From positions 1-12,223 of the forward strand of contig JAFGWS010000184.1 in NCBI GenBank assembly GCA_016937035.1: a DNA stretch of 12,223 nucleotides, in the 5' to 3' direction. The stretch is from Pontiellaceae bacterium (GTDB lineage: Bacteria > Verrucomicrobiota > Kiritimatiellia > Kiritimatiellales > Pontiellaceae). Under the pieces are notes generated by a model. It did not search any database and was not told where the DNA came from. It worked only from the letters and a program-made list of their open reading frames with translations. Positions 1 through 6,574 of this stretch are shown one piece after another. Position 1 is the first letter of the stretch; each line of letters begins with the position of its first letter. The position numbers and the translations under genes were made by a program.

Positions 1-753
1 GGTGCCGCCGTGGCCGATTCCATTCAGATTGGCTGCAAATGCAGGAACATGATTGATTCGTTCAAAGTCGTCCATGCCGTTTGCATATGCGATATCATCG
101 GGACCACCCAAAATATAGATGATCGGTGTATGGATTTTATTCAGTTGGTCTTTGGTCAGTTCCGGCATTCCGCCCATACCACTGCCGTCACTAATGATTC
201 CACTATTACAAACCATGGCCGTTTTGATGCGCGGATCAGGAGCGTTTTCAAGGGTTTGAAGACCGCCGCAGGACATGCCGCTCACAGCAATACGGTCTAC
301 ATCAAGTTTGTTGTAATATTGGCTGCTCTCATCGCTGTTCTGTGCAATGGCCCAGTCGATGGCGTCAATCATCTGAGAAGATTGAGAACTACCGCGGCCG
401 CGTTCACCTTCTTTAGGCATCGGGCCAATCGCAACTACGAGGAAGCCGTGCGATGCCACTTCAGAGAGAAAATTCACATGCTCCCACGGAGAGTTTGCGC
501 AGGCGCCGTTGCCCCAGGCAATGATCGGGAGCTTATTCTTTTTTCCAAAATCGCTGAGATCTGCCGGTCGGAAGATCGTATGCGTTTCCAGCGTGCCGTC
601 GGTGGCCATAATGGCGGAGTAGGGGCCGGTTCCTCCGTCTTCCACAACTCGGGATGCCGTTTCGGTGAAAGTAACTTCCGTGGCGGTCTGACATCCGCAC
701 ATAATCGCCATCAAACCTGATGCCGCCAACAATGCCCGTTTTTTCTTAACCAT
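1..753 (-). CDS. Secreted alpha/beta-hydrolase (esterase-like) lipoprotein, partial at the left edge
   Basis: The reading frame opens at ATG 753-751 behind a good Shine-Dalgarno (AGAGGAGA) and stays open for 251 codons to the window edge, so the C-terminus is missing. The N-terminus has basic residues, a hydrophobic stretch and MCGC around residues 18-21, which fits a lipoprotein signal with Cys21 lipidated. Alpha/beta-hydrolase features follow: an oxyanion-type segment WGNGAC (80-85), the nucleophile elbow G-M-S-C-G with Ser161, a candidate acid at Asp219/Asp220 in LGGPDD, and the likely catalytic His248 in GIGHGG. Together these give a complete Ser-Asp-His set. The overall pattern is like chlorophyllase/PETase-type or dienelactone-hydrolase-like esterases, but the substrate cannot be told. 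It is separated from the anti-sigma gene by a terminator, so it is a separate unit. Family confidence is high and specificity is unknown. Confidence 0.85.
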   Translation of the reverse strand, partial: MVKKKRALLAASGLMAIMCGCQTATEVTFTETASRVVEDGGTGPYSAIMATDGTLETHTIFRPADLSDFGKKNKLPIIAWGNGACANSPWEHVNFLSEVASHGFLVVAIGPMPKEGERGRGSSQSSQMIDAIDWAIAQNSDESSQYYNKLDVDRIAVSGMSCGGLQTLENAPDPRIKTAMVCNSGIISDGSGMGGMPELTKDQLNKIHTPIIYILGGPDDIAYANGMDDFERINHVPAFAANLNGIGHGGT

Positions 754-833
754 AGGTTCTCCTCTGATAATTAATTTTTGTGGTAAAAAGCCGAAATCTG
801 ATGACCAGACACAGCAACAGTTTGAAGATACTC

Positions 834-874
834 AAAAAAAAGGCCTCTTCAATCGCTAAAGCGTTTGAGAGGCC
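834..874 (-). terminator. Intrinsic terminator of the gsp/sigma/anti-sigma unit
   Basis: Read on the minus strand, GGCCTCT pairs with AGAGGCC, and an inner GCG/CGC pairing surrounds a TTTA loop. Eight T residues follow at once (841-834). It lies about 90 bases after the anti-sigma stop codon and just before the hydrolase gene, as expected for the end of the upstream unit. Confidence 0.85.
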
Positions 875-906
875 GAAAAATTGAATCTGAACTCTGTGTC
901 CGAAGG

Positions 907-960
907 AATCCGTTTTTTCGCGAGATGCAAAAAAAACGGATTTTTGAAGATTGTCTCGCG
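907..960 (-). other. Pseudoknot-capable inverted repeats in the 3' UTR of the anti-sigma gene
   Basis: Two perfect inverted repeats interleave. A 12-bp pair (907-918 with 931-942) encloses a 12-base loop, and the loop holds CGCGAGA (919-925), the exact complement of TCTCGCG at 954-960. This A-B-A'-B' order is the layout of an H-type pseudoknot and works in either strand's RNA. It begins four bases after the anti-sigma stop codon and precedes the terminator. Its role is unknown. Confidence 0.4.
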
Positions 961-964
961 GAAT

Positions 965-1462
965 CTATTCCTCAGGAACAGCGTCCACATAGGTCATAAG
1001 GAAGTTGAAGGCCAAATCCTCATTAGACAATCCGCTGTACATCACATCAATCACCTGATCCGCAGGTTCAAGAAACTGGGTGTCGTTTACAACCAGAACC
1101 ATTCCATTGGATGCTGCGGCGGGAACAACCGTTTCGGTATTGGTTCCTCCATACTGAGAGAAAACAGCGAGACCGATCATGATTGCAGCGGTGAAACCCA
1201 GTGCCGGTTTGAGCATAAGAAGCGGTACGCTTCTGCTTGCCGCAGGAGCCCGCTGACGTGCGGCACGCAGCACATTCTGTACGGCTCTAACCGATGGTTC
1301 TTCGCTCATGTTCACACCGCGCGTCGATTCGGTCATCAATTTCGCGAATTCCCTGCAGGAAGAACATGTACTCAAATGCGCTTCAAGTGCAGCAACTTTT
1401 CGGAAGCTGAGCTCGTCGGCATCCCTTAATATGATTAATTTTTCAGCTTTTTGGCATCTCAT
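965..1462 (-). CDS. Membrane-anchored anti-sigma factor with zinc-finger (ZAS-like) N-terminus
   Basis: This 165-residue protein begins with Cys3 and a His29-x3-Cys33-x2-Cys36 motif (HLSTCSSC), the signature of zinc-binding anti-sigma domains that hold an ECF sigma factor. A single hydrophobic segment at about 80-101 would anchor it in the inner membrane. The remaining 60 or so residues would lie outside the cytoplasm and could sense an envelope signal. Its ATG overlaps the sigma stop codon as ATGA, so the two are translationally coupled, as is usual for such pairs. Binding to the neighbouring sigma factor is inferred from this arrangement. The outer domain is short and matches nothing I recognise, so the signal is unknown. 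Confidence 0.85.
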   Translation of the reverse strand: MRCQKAEKLIILRDADELSFRKVAALEAHLSTCSSCREFAKLMTESTRGVNMSEEPSVRAVQNVLRAARQRAPAASRSVPLLMLKPALGFTAAIMIGLAVFSQYGGTNTETVVPAAASNGMVLVVNDTQFLEPADQVIDVMYSGLSNEDLAFNFLMTYVDAVPEE

Positions 1463-2046
1463 GATAACGCCTCCTGCAACTCCGTGTATTCATCTTTTAG
1501 TATAGAACGCAACTTGCCCAATGCATATTGCATGCGAGCTAAACATGTATTGATCGAGCATTTCTGGATTTTAGCAATTTCTTTAAATGAAACGTTCCCA
1601 TACATTCGAAGCAGAAATACTTCCTTCTGCTCGGGGGAGAGTGTCTGTACGGCATCATCGATTTTGCTTCCCAGCGAATTTCCGCCGGCTTCTTCCGACG
1701 GGGAAATGCCGGGTGCAGCAAGATGGTCTTCAAGCGTATTATCTTCTTCTCCCGAAAAACTGCTTTGCATCGAGATGCTTTTGCTGTTACGGCGTGCGCG
1801 GTCAATGACCAGGTTATGCGCGATCCTAAACAACCAGTTTAGGAAGTTATTATGTTTAAACTTGTGGATATTTTTCAGTGCTCGGAACCAAGTTTCCTGA
1901 AAAATCTCCTCTGTATCCTCTCTGCCTTCGGTCATTTTCAAAATAAACGAATAAAGCGGTCGCTTGTATTTTTCAACCAGCGGCTCCAGTGCATTAGCGT
2001 CGCCCTTGAGATAGGCGTTTATGCATTCAATATCCGTCTTATCCAT
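1459..2046 (-). CDS. ECF-family RNA polymerase sigma factor (RpoE-like)
   Basis: The protein has 195 residues. Region 2 spans about 22-88, with the typical DTEEIFQETWFRAL and WLFRIAHNLVIDRARR segments that bind core polymerase and the -10 element. A variable linker of roughly 37 residues follows. Region 4 lies at about 128-182, with a helix-turn-helix around FKEIAKIQKCSINTCLARM that reads the -35 element. Region 3 is absent, as in all ECF sigmas. The start at 2046 has only a weak Shine-Dalgarno. The gene follows gspH by 62 bases and overlaps the anti-sigma gene by four. This suggests it is co-transcribed with the pseudopilin genes and held inactive by the anti-sigma until a signal arrives. 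Confidence 0.92.
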   Translation of the reverse strand: MDKTDIECINAYLKGDANALEPLVEKYKRPLYSFILKMTEGREDTEEIFQETWFRALKNIHKFKHNNFLNWLFRIAHNLVIDRARRNSKSISMQSSFSGEEDNTLEDHLAAPGISPSEEAGGNSLGSKIDDAVQTLSPEQKEVFLLRMYGNVSFKEIAKIQKCSINTCLARMQYALGKLRSILKDEYTELQEALS

Positions 2047-2080
2047 AACCCATCATGGGGCCCACAGAACTCAATCTTGC

Positions 2081-2107
2081 GGACTCGTTTGTTTAAATCC
2101 AATTTCC
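2081..2107 (-). promoter_or_regulatory. Possible ECF-type promoter upstream of the sigma gene
   Basis: On the minus strand, GGAAATT (2107-2101) is followed 16 bases later by GTCC. This resembles the GGAACTT - N16/17 - GTC pattern used by many ECF sigmas on their own promoters. It sits in the short gap between gspH and the sigma gene, where an autoregulated promoter would be expected. The match is imperfect and rests on sequence alone. Confidence 0.35.
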
Positions 2108-2108
2108 G

Positions 2109-2723
2109 TTAGAGGAAGTCAACGCTGACTTTACTTGTAATCGGGTCATTTTCCAGCCCAATTTTTTTCCCCTTAGTGTCTGTCAGTGTCATCTCAAACG
2201 ATTCGCTTTGTCCGTTGGGAGAAAACCGCACGACCATGAGCTCGCCGAATATCGTGTCATCTTCCGCGCTGTTATTTTTAAAATTGCTGATCGTCAGGCC
2301 CGTCGGAAGAACGCGGCGGACTTCAGTCTTTACCACTGTAGTTATGTCTTCGTTCCCGTCATCGAGGTATCCCAAGCGATCGAGGATGTCCAGATCAACT
2401 TTCCCGTCGGATTCGTTTTGGCCTTGTCCCGGTGGTCCGACGATCAGTTCCATCGTATCTGGATTGATCACCAGGCGCATTTCCTGTTGGGATGAAATGG
2501 CCTTAAACCGTGCATATCGTGCTGCCTGACTAATTGATCTTCCGGCCGTTTTCAGTTTAGCTCCTCGTGTGGCCCCTGCAAAAAAAGGCGTACTGATTCC
2601 GGCAATAACCGCCATGATAACGACGACTAAGATCACTTCAACCAGCGTGAAACCGGCAGAACGATTTGCCGGCTTCCGATAGTTAGAGATAGTGAGGGAA
2701 CTTCTTTTTTGAGACTTTTTCAT
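2109..2723 (-). CDS. gspH: Type II secretion minor pseudopilin, GspH-like
   Basis: This 204-residue prepilin-type protein has a basic leader, then G24|FTLVEV, the prepilin peptidase site, with the conserved glutamate at mature position 5. A hydrophobic helix follows to about residue 48. The C-terminal half contains VVRFSPNGQSESFEMTL and a final beta-rich segment typical of GspH/FimT-like minor pseudopilins, which sit near the tip of the secretion pseudopilus. It lies 39 bases after gspG. No Shine-Dalgarno is visible before its ATG, so translation may depend on coupling to gspG. GspH is the best call; a more general minor pilin role, as in type IV pili, cannot be excluded. Confidence 0.8.
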   Translation of the reverse strand: MKKSQKRSSLTISNYRKPANRSAGFTLVEVILVVVIMAVIAGISTPFFAGATRGAKLKTAGRSISQAARYARFKAISSQQEMRLVINPDTMELIVGPPGQGQNESDGKVDLDILDRLGYLDDGNEDITTVVKTEVRRVLPTGLTISNFKNNSAEDDTIFGELMVVRFSPNGQSESFEMTLTDTKGKKIGLENDPITSKVSVDFL

Positions 2724-2762
2724 TCAAACGAATGGGTTATTGGCGGTGATTATTCCAACCCT

Positions 2763-3158
2763 TTAGTCCCAGTTGTTCACATCCTCTTCGTGTCCGCTCG
2801 CAGAGATATCAAAGGAATGAGTGTTGTGGGATCCGGGGGCTGAGTAAACAAATTCGTTGCCCCAAGGGTCTTTTGGAATATTCATTTTTTTGAGATAAGG
2901 GCCTCCCTTTGCTTCGTCCAGAAGTTGGTCAAGGCTTGAAGGGTATTCGCCGTTCATCATCTGATATTCACTGACTGCTGTGTCTAGCGTTGAAATGTTG
3001 GCTTTTCCTGCGCTGATTTTTGCCTTATCTGATTTGTTCCCGATGTTGGGAATGGCGATGCCGGCCAAAATGCCGATAATGACGACTACAAGAATAATTT
3101 CAATGAGGGTAAAACCCGAGCGCTTTGCCGAGTGTCTTTTGCTGTTTTTGTTTTCCAT
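2763..3158 (-). CDS. gspG: Type II secretion major pseudopilin GspG
   Basis: This 131-residue protein has the prepilin motif G15|FTLIEI with Glu20 at mature position 5, followed by a hydrophobic helix. The C-terminal segment contains PKDPWGNEFVYSAPG, the hallmark of GspG. GspG polymerises into the periplasmic pseudopilus that pushes substrates through the outer-membrane secretin. The start has a strong Shine-Dalgarno (GGAAGGAGAG). The tail after DPWG is shorter than usual: the stretch FDISASGHEEDVNNW is about six residues shorter than the calcium-binding loop of well-known GspG proteins such as PulG. The gene lies between gspF and gspH, which supports the assignment. Confidence 0.9.
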   Translation of the reverse strand: MENKNSKRHSAKRSGFTLIEIILVVVIIGILAGIAIPNIGNKSDKAKISAGKANISTLDTAVSEYQMMNGEYPSSLDQLLDEAKGGPYLKKMNIPKDPWGNEFVYSAPGSHNTHSFDISASGHEEDVNNWD

Positions 3159-3189
3159 GGAATTCTCTCCTTCCGGTTTTGTTCAAATC

Positions 3190-4440
3190 TTACAAGTTTA
3201 ATGAGTCGGTCAGTTTTAGGACCGGCAACAATAGGCAAATTGCAATTCCTCCCACAAAGAGTGCAACGATTAGAATGAGGACGGGCTCAATTACAGTGGT
3301 GCAGGTTTTAACCACCCGATCCAGTTCCGAGTCATAGCGCCGGGTAATGTGCGAGAGGGCCCCTGCCATATCACCGGTTTCTTCACCTACGGCCAGCATA
3401 TCAATCAAAAGGGATGGAAAAACTTTTCCTTGAGAGAGCGGCTTTGAGATTGTCGCCCCATCGGTTACTCGGTCACGTGCTTTCCCGACTTCTTTAGAAA
3501 TAATCACGTTCTGAATGGTTTGTTCGACGATGTGCATGGCCGGGAGAATGGATACCCCGTTTTTCAGCAGGGTTCCAAAGGTTCGAGCAAAATGAGCATA
3601 GGCATTCATGGAGATGATCGATTTGACCAGCGGAAGACGGAGCTGGAGACGATGCCACGCCGTTTTGCCTGCGGGTGTCTTTGTCCAGCGGTTAACTGCA
3701 ATGGTGATGGCTATAATTACCCCAAGAAGGACTAACCCGTATTTTGTCAGAAATTTGCTGATAGCCATCAATACCAACGTTGGTCCGGGAAGTGTGGCGC
3801 CCAGATCGGTAAAGGTTGCTTCGAACTTTGGAACAATAAAAATCATTAGTCCGATAACGGCAATGGTACCGATGGATAGTACGATGAGCGGATAAATCAG
3901 GGCCGCGAGGACTTTTCCACGGGCTTCCTGCACGCGTTCATAGTGTGTGCAGATATTTTCAAGTGCATCGGGAAGATGGCCGCTCGCTTCACCGGCACGC
4001 ACTAGGTTGATGTATAGCGGAGAGAAGGTTTCCGGGAAAAGTTCGAGTGCATCCGAAAGCGAAGTTCCCTGAATGATTTCATCGCGCAGTGTTTTGGTAA
4101 TGGAATTCACTGCCGACTCTTCCTTGCGGGAGGCCAGCGTGTGCAGCGCACGACCGATCGTCATCCCTGATGCCACCAAATCGGAAAGCTCTCTGGAAAA
4201 CAGAAGAAGGTCCTGCAGTCTCATCTTGGCTTTACGATGGAAGCCCAGTTCAAACTTGATCTTCTTTTTTTCAGAAGAATCCTGCTTAACGGTTTTGGTG
4301 GTTTCCGCGATAGAGACGGGAATGTGTCCAAGTGCTTCAATCCGCCGCGCTGCCGCGGCACGATCGCTCGCTTCGATCACGTTCTCGACCTTCTCGCCCT
4401 GCTTAGTCCGACCTATGTATTTAAAATGTGCCATAAACAT
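3190..4440 (-). CDS. gspF: Type II secretion inner-membrane platform protein GspF
   Basis: This 416-residue protein has the duplicated T2SSF architecture. The first repeat (about 77-200) contains VRAGEASGHLPDAL, and the second (about 280-402) contains VGEETGDMAGAL. Three membrane segments are visible near 178-203, 222-248 and 382-408. GspF forms the inner-membrane platform that couples the GspE ATPase to pseudopilus assembly. The N-terminus (HFKYIGRTKQGEKVENVIEA) is typical of the family. Two starts are possible, at 4440 (MFMAHF) or 4434 (MAHFKY), and neither has a clear Shine-Dalgarno. gspE and gspD are not in this window, so the rest of the machine must be encoded elsewhere. Confidence 0.93.
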   Translation of the reverse strand: MFMAHFKYIGRTKQGEKVENVIEASDRAAAARRIEALGHIPVSIAETTKTVKQDSSEKKKIKFELGFHRKAKMRLQDLLLFSRELSDLVASGMTIGRALHTLASRKEESAVNSITKTLRDEIIQGTSLSDALELFPETFSPLYINLVRAGEASGHLPDALENICTHYERVQEARGKVLAALIYPLIVLSIGTIAVIGLMIFIVPKFEATFTDLGATLPGPTLVLMAISKFLTKYGLVLLGVIIAITIAVNRWTKTPAGKTAWHRLQLRLPLVKSIISMNAYAHFARTFGTLLKNGVSILPAMHIVEQTIQNVIISKEVGKARDRVTDGATISKPLSQGKVFPSLLIDMLAVGEETGDMAGALSHITRRYDSELDRVVKTCTTVIEPVLILIVALFVGGIAICLLLPVLKLTDSLNL

Positions 4441-4649
4441 GCGTTAAACGCGTTGGGCGCTTAATTATTTCAAACATACACAGAATAATCATTCGGCGGA
4501 GAAATGGAAGACTGGAAGCAGAGTTTGTTTGAATGATGATGTTCGGGATGGTCGTTTATGCATTCATTTTACAGCGTGTATTTTGTGTGTTTCCCTGGAG
4601 TCGTTTTATGTCGCCGTGTGGATGAGTTCAGGAAAAATCACCGTCGTAT
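4441..4649. other. Intergenic region between the recombinase and gspF
   Basis: This stretch separates the recombinase stop codon from the gspF start and should carry the gspFGH-sigma promoter. I found no convincing -35/-10 pair. A 23-codon frame starting with MIILCMFEIIK runs into the gspF start on the minus strand but has no Shine-Dalgarno, so I do not call it a gene. Confidence 0.3.
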
Positions 4650-5537
4650 TCACGCACGGGGATGGAACTGTCGGTGAATATTTCGGAGGCGTTCCGGATT
4701 TACGTGGGTGTAAATCTGCGTCGTGGCAATATCGGCGTGGCCGAGCATTTCCTGAATCACGCGTAAAGGAGCCCCATTTTGAAGGAGATGAGTGGCAAAG
4801 GAGTGGCGTAGCGTGTGCGGCGTTACATTTTTCATGATGCCCGCCTCCTTGGTATATTGCTTAATAATCTGCCATAGGCGCTGTCGACAGAGCGAGGTTT
4901 CGTTCCGGGAAACAAAAACGTGTTGTTCATTCGGATTTTCACAGAGCAGCGGGCGCACCTCTTCAAGATAGCGAATGAGCAGATCTGCTGAATGGCGGGC
5001 AATCGGAATAACGCGTTCTTTGCGGCCTTTGCCGACGACGCGGATGTAGCCGTCTTCAATATGCAGATTGTTCAGTTTTAAATGAGCAAGTTCAGAGACG
5101 CGCAAGCCGGAGGCATAAAAGATTTCCAGGATGGCGCGGTCGCGGATGCCCAGCGGTTTGCGCAGATCGGGTGCCTCCAGCAGCAACTCCACTTCTTTTT
5201 CCGACAGGGTATCGGGCAGGATTTTCCACAGGCGCGGAGAATCCATCGTGTCGGTCACATTGCGATCGATCAGGCCTTCCTGCAGAAGAAAGCGGAAGAA
5301 CACTTTGATCGATACGAGATGGCGTGAGATGGAATTGGTCGACATTCCTCGGCCTTTCATTTCCATCAAGTGATCCAAAATCTGTTTCCGGCTGACCTGA
5401 CTGAGCGAGGTAATACCCTTTTTCCCGAGCTGACTCAAAAACTGGAAGAGATCGTCCGCATACGCCTTGCGCGTATTAATGCTGAGGCCTCGCTCCAAAG
5501 AAATATGGTCCAGAAAGCTTTCCAATAGGGTGTTCAT
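4650..5537 (-). CDS. xerD: Site-specific tyrosine recombinase XerD
   Basis: This is a complete tyrosine recombinase. The N-terminal SAM-like core-binding domain (about 1-100) is followed by the catalytic domain. Counted from a TTG 15 bases upstream (5552), the catalytic set is Arg151 (GLRVSEL), Lys175 (GKGRKER), His246-x-x-Arg249 (HTLRHSFATH), His272 (GHADI) and the nucleophile Tyr281 (IYTHV). The C-terminus RLRNIHRQFHPRA matches the XerD ending rather than XerC. XerC and XerD resolve chromosome dimers at the dif site. I chose the ATG at 5537 (295 residues) over the TTG at 5552 (300 residues) because neither has a good ribosome-binding site. No flanking transposon ends or attachment repeats are visible, so it looks like the housekeeping enzyme. 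Confidence 0.9.
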   Translation of the reverse strand: MNTLLESFLDHISLERGLSINTRKAYADDLFQFLSQLGKKGITSLSQVSRKQILDHLMEMKGRGMSTNSISRHLVSIKVFFRFLLQEGLIDRNVTDTMDSPRLWKILPDTLSEKEVELLLEAPDLRKPLGIRDRAILEIFYASGLRVSELAHLKLNNLHIEDGYIRVVGKGRKERVIPIARHSADLLIRYLEEVRPLLCENPNEQHVFVSRNETSLCRQRLWQIIKQYTKEAGIMKNVTPHTLRHSFATHLLQNGAPLRVIQEMLGHADIATTQIYTHVNPERLRNIHRQFHPRA

Positions 5538-5580
5538 GTCGGGGTAACTCAAGTTGCTCGGGTTAAACGGTAGGGGAGTT

Positions 5581-5621
5581 GCGATTCAATGGCGATTCAA
5601 AAAGGGATAATTGCGATTAAA
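5581..5621. repeat. Three phased GCGATT(C/A)AA repeats upstream of xerD
   Basis: GCGATTCAA occurs at 5581-5589 and 5592-5600, and GCGATTAAA at 5613-5621. The offsets are 11 and 21 bases, about one and two helical turns, so all copies face the same side of the DNA. They lie 44 bases upstream of the xerD start. A further GCGATT is at 5766. Such phasing is typical of operators, but no regulator is known here. Confidence 0.4.
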
Positions 5622-5630
5622 TTATGAATT

Positions 5631-5656
5631 CACAAGAGGCCACCTTTGCTCTTGTG
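5631..5656. promoter_or_regulatory. Perfect 8-bp dyad (operator-like or hairpin)
   Basis: CACAAGAG at 5631-5638 and CTCTTGTG at 5649-5656 form a perfect inverted repeat around a 10-base spacer. Neither side has a T-run, so it is not a standard terminator. It sits between the divergently read xerD and the small membrane protein gene and could be an operator for either. Confidence 0.35.
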
Positions 5657-5789
5657 TTCGGCAGAGGAGCTGCATAAGATTCTGTTCGTTGAGAGGTTGA
5701 AGTGTCCGTATTTTGAGAAATTTCAACGGGCGATCGCCTGAACAAGAAAACGGAATGAATCGGTAGCGATTTACGAAGGAGGAAATAAT

Positions 5790-5993
5790 ATGCCTGATAT
5801 CGCTGTGAAGCTGGGAATCATGCTGGCGTGGTTGGTTGTAAGTGTAGTGTCCGTCAATCTGCTGGATCGAAGTCTCCGGGTTTATATTCTGGATTACGAA
5901 GTCAAGCGACCAAAGATTCTGCGCACCATCATTGTTGCCATGATCTGGCTGCTGGTCACGATCGGCTGCATCGTATGGGTGCTTATCGATTAA
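5790..5993 (+). CDS. Small two-helix membrane protein, hypothetical
   Basis: This 67-residue protein starts at ATG 5790 behind a very strong Shine-Dalgarno (AAGGAGG, seven bases before the start) and ends in a double stop (TAATAA). Two hydrophobic helices lie at about 8-25 and 45-65. A basic, polar link between them contains DRSLRVYILDYEVKRPK, so the loop probably faces the cytoplasm. A strong terminator follows. The good start signal, the terminator and the clean membrane pattern argue for a real gene, although I recognise no family. It converges on the Hsp20 operon and is read away from xerD. Confidence 0.75.
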   Translation: MPDIAVKLGIMLAWLVVSVVSVNLLDRSLRVYILDYEVKRPKILRTIIVAMIWLLVTIGCIVWVLID

Positions 5994-5998
5994 TAAAC

Positions 5999-6016
5999 GG
6001 TTGCTTCGAAGCAACC
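5999..6016. repeat. Perfect 18-base palindrome after the small membrane gene
   Basis: GGTTGCTTCGAAGCAACC is fully self-complementary and begins six bases after the stop codon. It would form a short stable hairpin just before the main terminator, perhaps protecting the mRNA 3' end. There is no T-run directly after it. Confidence 0.6.
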
Positions 6017-6030
6017 CCAAAGGTTTTAGG

Positions 6031-6065
6031 CGCGCACACCGTTCTGCGAACGGGTGCGCGTTTTT
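6031..6065 (+). terminator. Strong intrinsic terminator of the small membrane gene
   Basis: CGCGCAC and CCGTTC (one A bulge between them) pair with GAACGG and GTGCGCG, giving 13 base pairs around a TGC loop, followed by TTTTT. It ends just before the stop codon of the converging Hsp20 gene. On the opposite strand it lacks a T-run, so it would work mainly for the plus-strand transcript. Confidence 0.88.
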
Positions 6066-6068
6066 CAT

Positions 6069-6554
6069 TTATGAGGATTGAATCGGAATCCGCTTGTACT
6101 CCTTTCGGGTCTCTTCACTTTTCGGCAGTGTAAGCGTTAGAATGCCGCGCTTAAACTTTGCGGAGGCATCGTTGCGCTCAACCTTGGCCGGCAGCGGAAT
6201 GGTCCGATAGAAGTTGCCGTAACTCATTTCGGAAATGTGGTAGTTCCGTTTTTGGGTCTCCTTTTCTTCCTTCCGCTCACCGCGAATGGTCAGCATATCC
6301 TCCTCCAGCTCCACCGAAATATCTTTTTGGCTCATGCCGGGCAGTTCAACGCGAACGCGAACCTCGTCCTTGGTTTCAGAGAGTTCTAAGCCGGTTGAAC
6401 CGCTCCAGCGCTTTCCGGCACTGCCGCCGAAGCCGCGGCAGTAGCCGTCGAAGAGCTCATTGATTTCCCGGTGAAGCACATGGAATGGATCGTTCCCTTT
6501 ACGGCGACTCAGCGCTCCTGAATGTCCTTTCCTTAGGATTGATTTACTCTTCAT
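6069..6554 (-). CDS. Small heat shock protein, Hsp20/alpha-crystallin family (third gene of operon)
   Basis: This 161-residue ATP-independent holdase chaperone has an N-terminal arm containing PFHVLHREINELFDGY, then an alpha-crystallin domain at about 55-145 with VELPGMSQKDISVELEEDML and the family motif FKRGILTLTLPK. A C-terminal IPI motif (RIPIQ) would dock into a neighbouring subunit during oligomer assembly. I chose ATG 6554 over a GTG at 6560 because GGGAGG is correctly spaced from the ATG and too close to the GTG. It is the last of three tandem hsp20 genes, 20 bases after the middle one, so they should be co-transcribed. Its N-terminal arm is rich in Arg, Lys and Gly, unlike those of the other two. 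Confidence 0.92.
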   Translation of the reverse strand: MKSKSILRKGHSGALSRRKGNDPFHVLHREINELFDGYCRGFGGSAGKRWSGSTGLELSETKDEVRVRVELPGMSQKDISVELEEDMLTIRGERKEEKETQKRNYHISEMSYGNFYRTIPLPAKVERNDASAKFKRGILTLTLPKSEETRKEYKRIPIQSS

Positions 6555-6574
6555 ATGCACCTCCCTGTCGGCAA

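Noticed and set aside
10..720. 236-codon plus-strand open frame
   Set aside because: It lies opposite the alpha/beta-hydrolase gene, which has a signal peptide, a full catalytic set and a Shine-Dalgarno. The plus-strand protein shows no family pattern.
881..1429. 182-codon plus-strand open frame
   Set aside because: Antisense to the anti-sigma gene, starts with TTG and has no recognisable motif.
4529..4837. 102-codon plus-strand open frame between gspF and the recombinase
   Set aside because: Its second half is antisense to the conserved C-terminus of XerD. It has no Shine-Dalgarno and an unlikely composition.
4650..5552. Recombinase as the integrase of a mobile element
   Set aside because: Sequence features, including the RLRNIHRQFHPRA end, match housekeeping XerD. 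No attachment-site repeats, tRNA gene or phage genes are nearby.
5622..6068. 148-codon minus-strand open frame
   Set aside because: It runs opposite the small membrane gene and through its terminator, with no family pattern.
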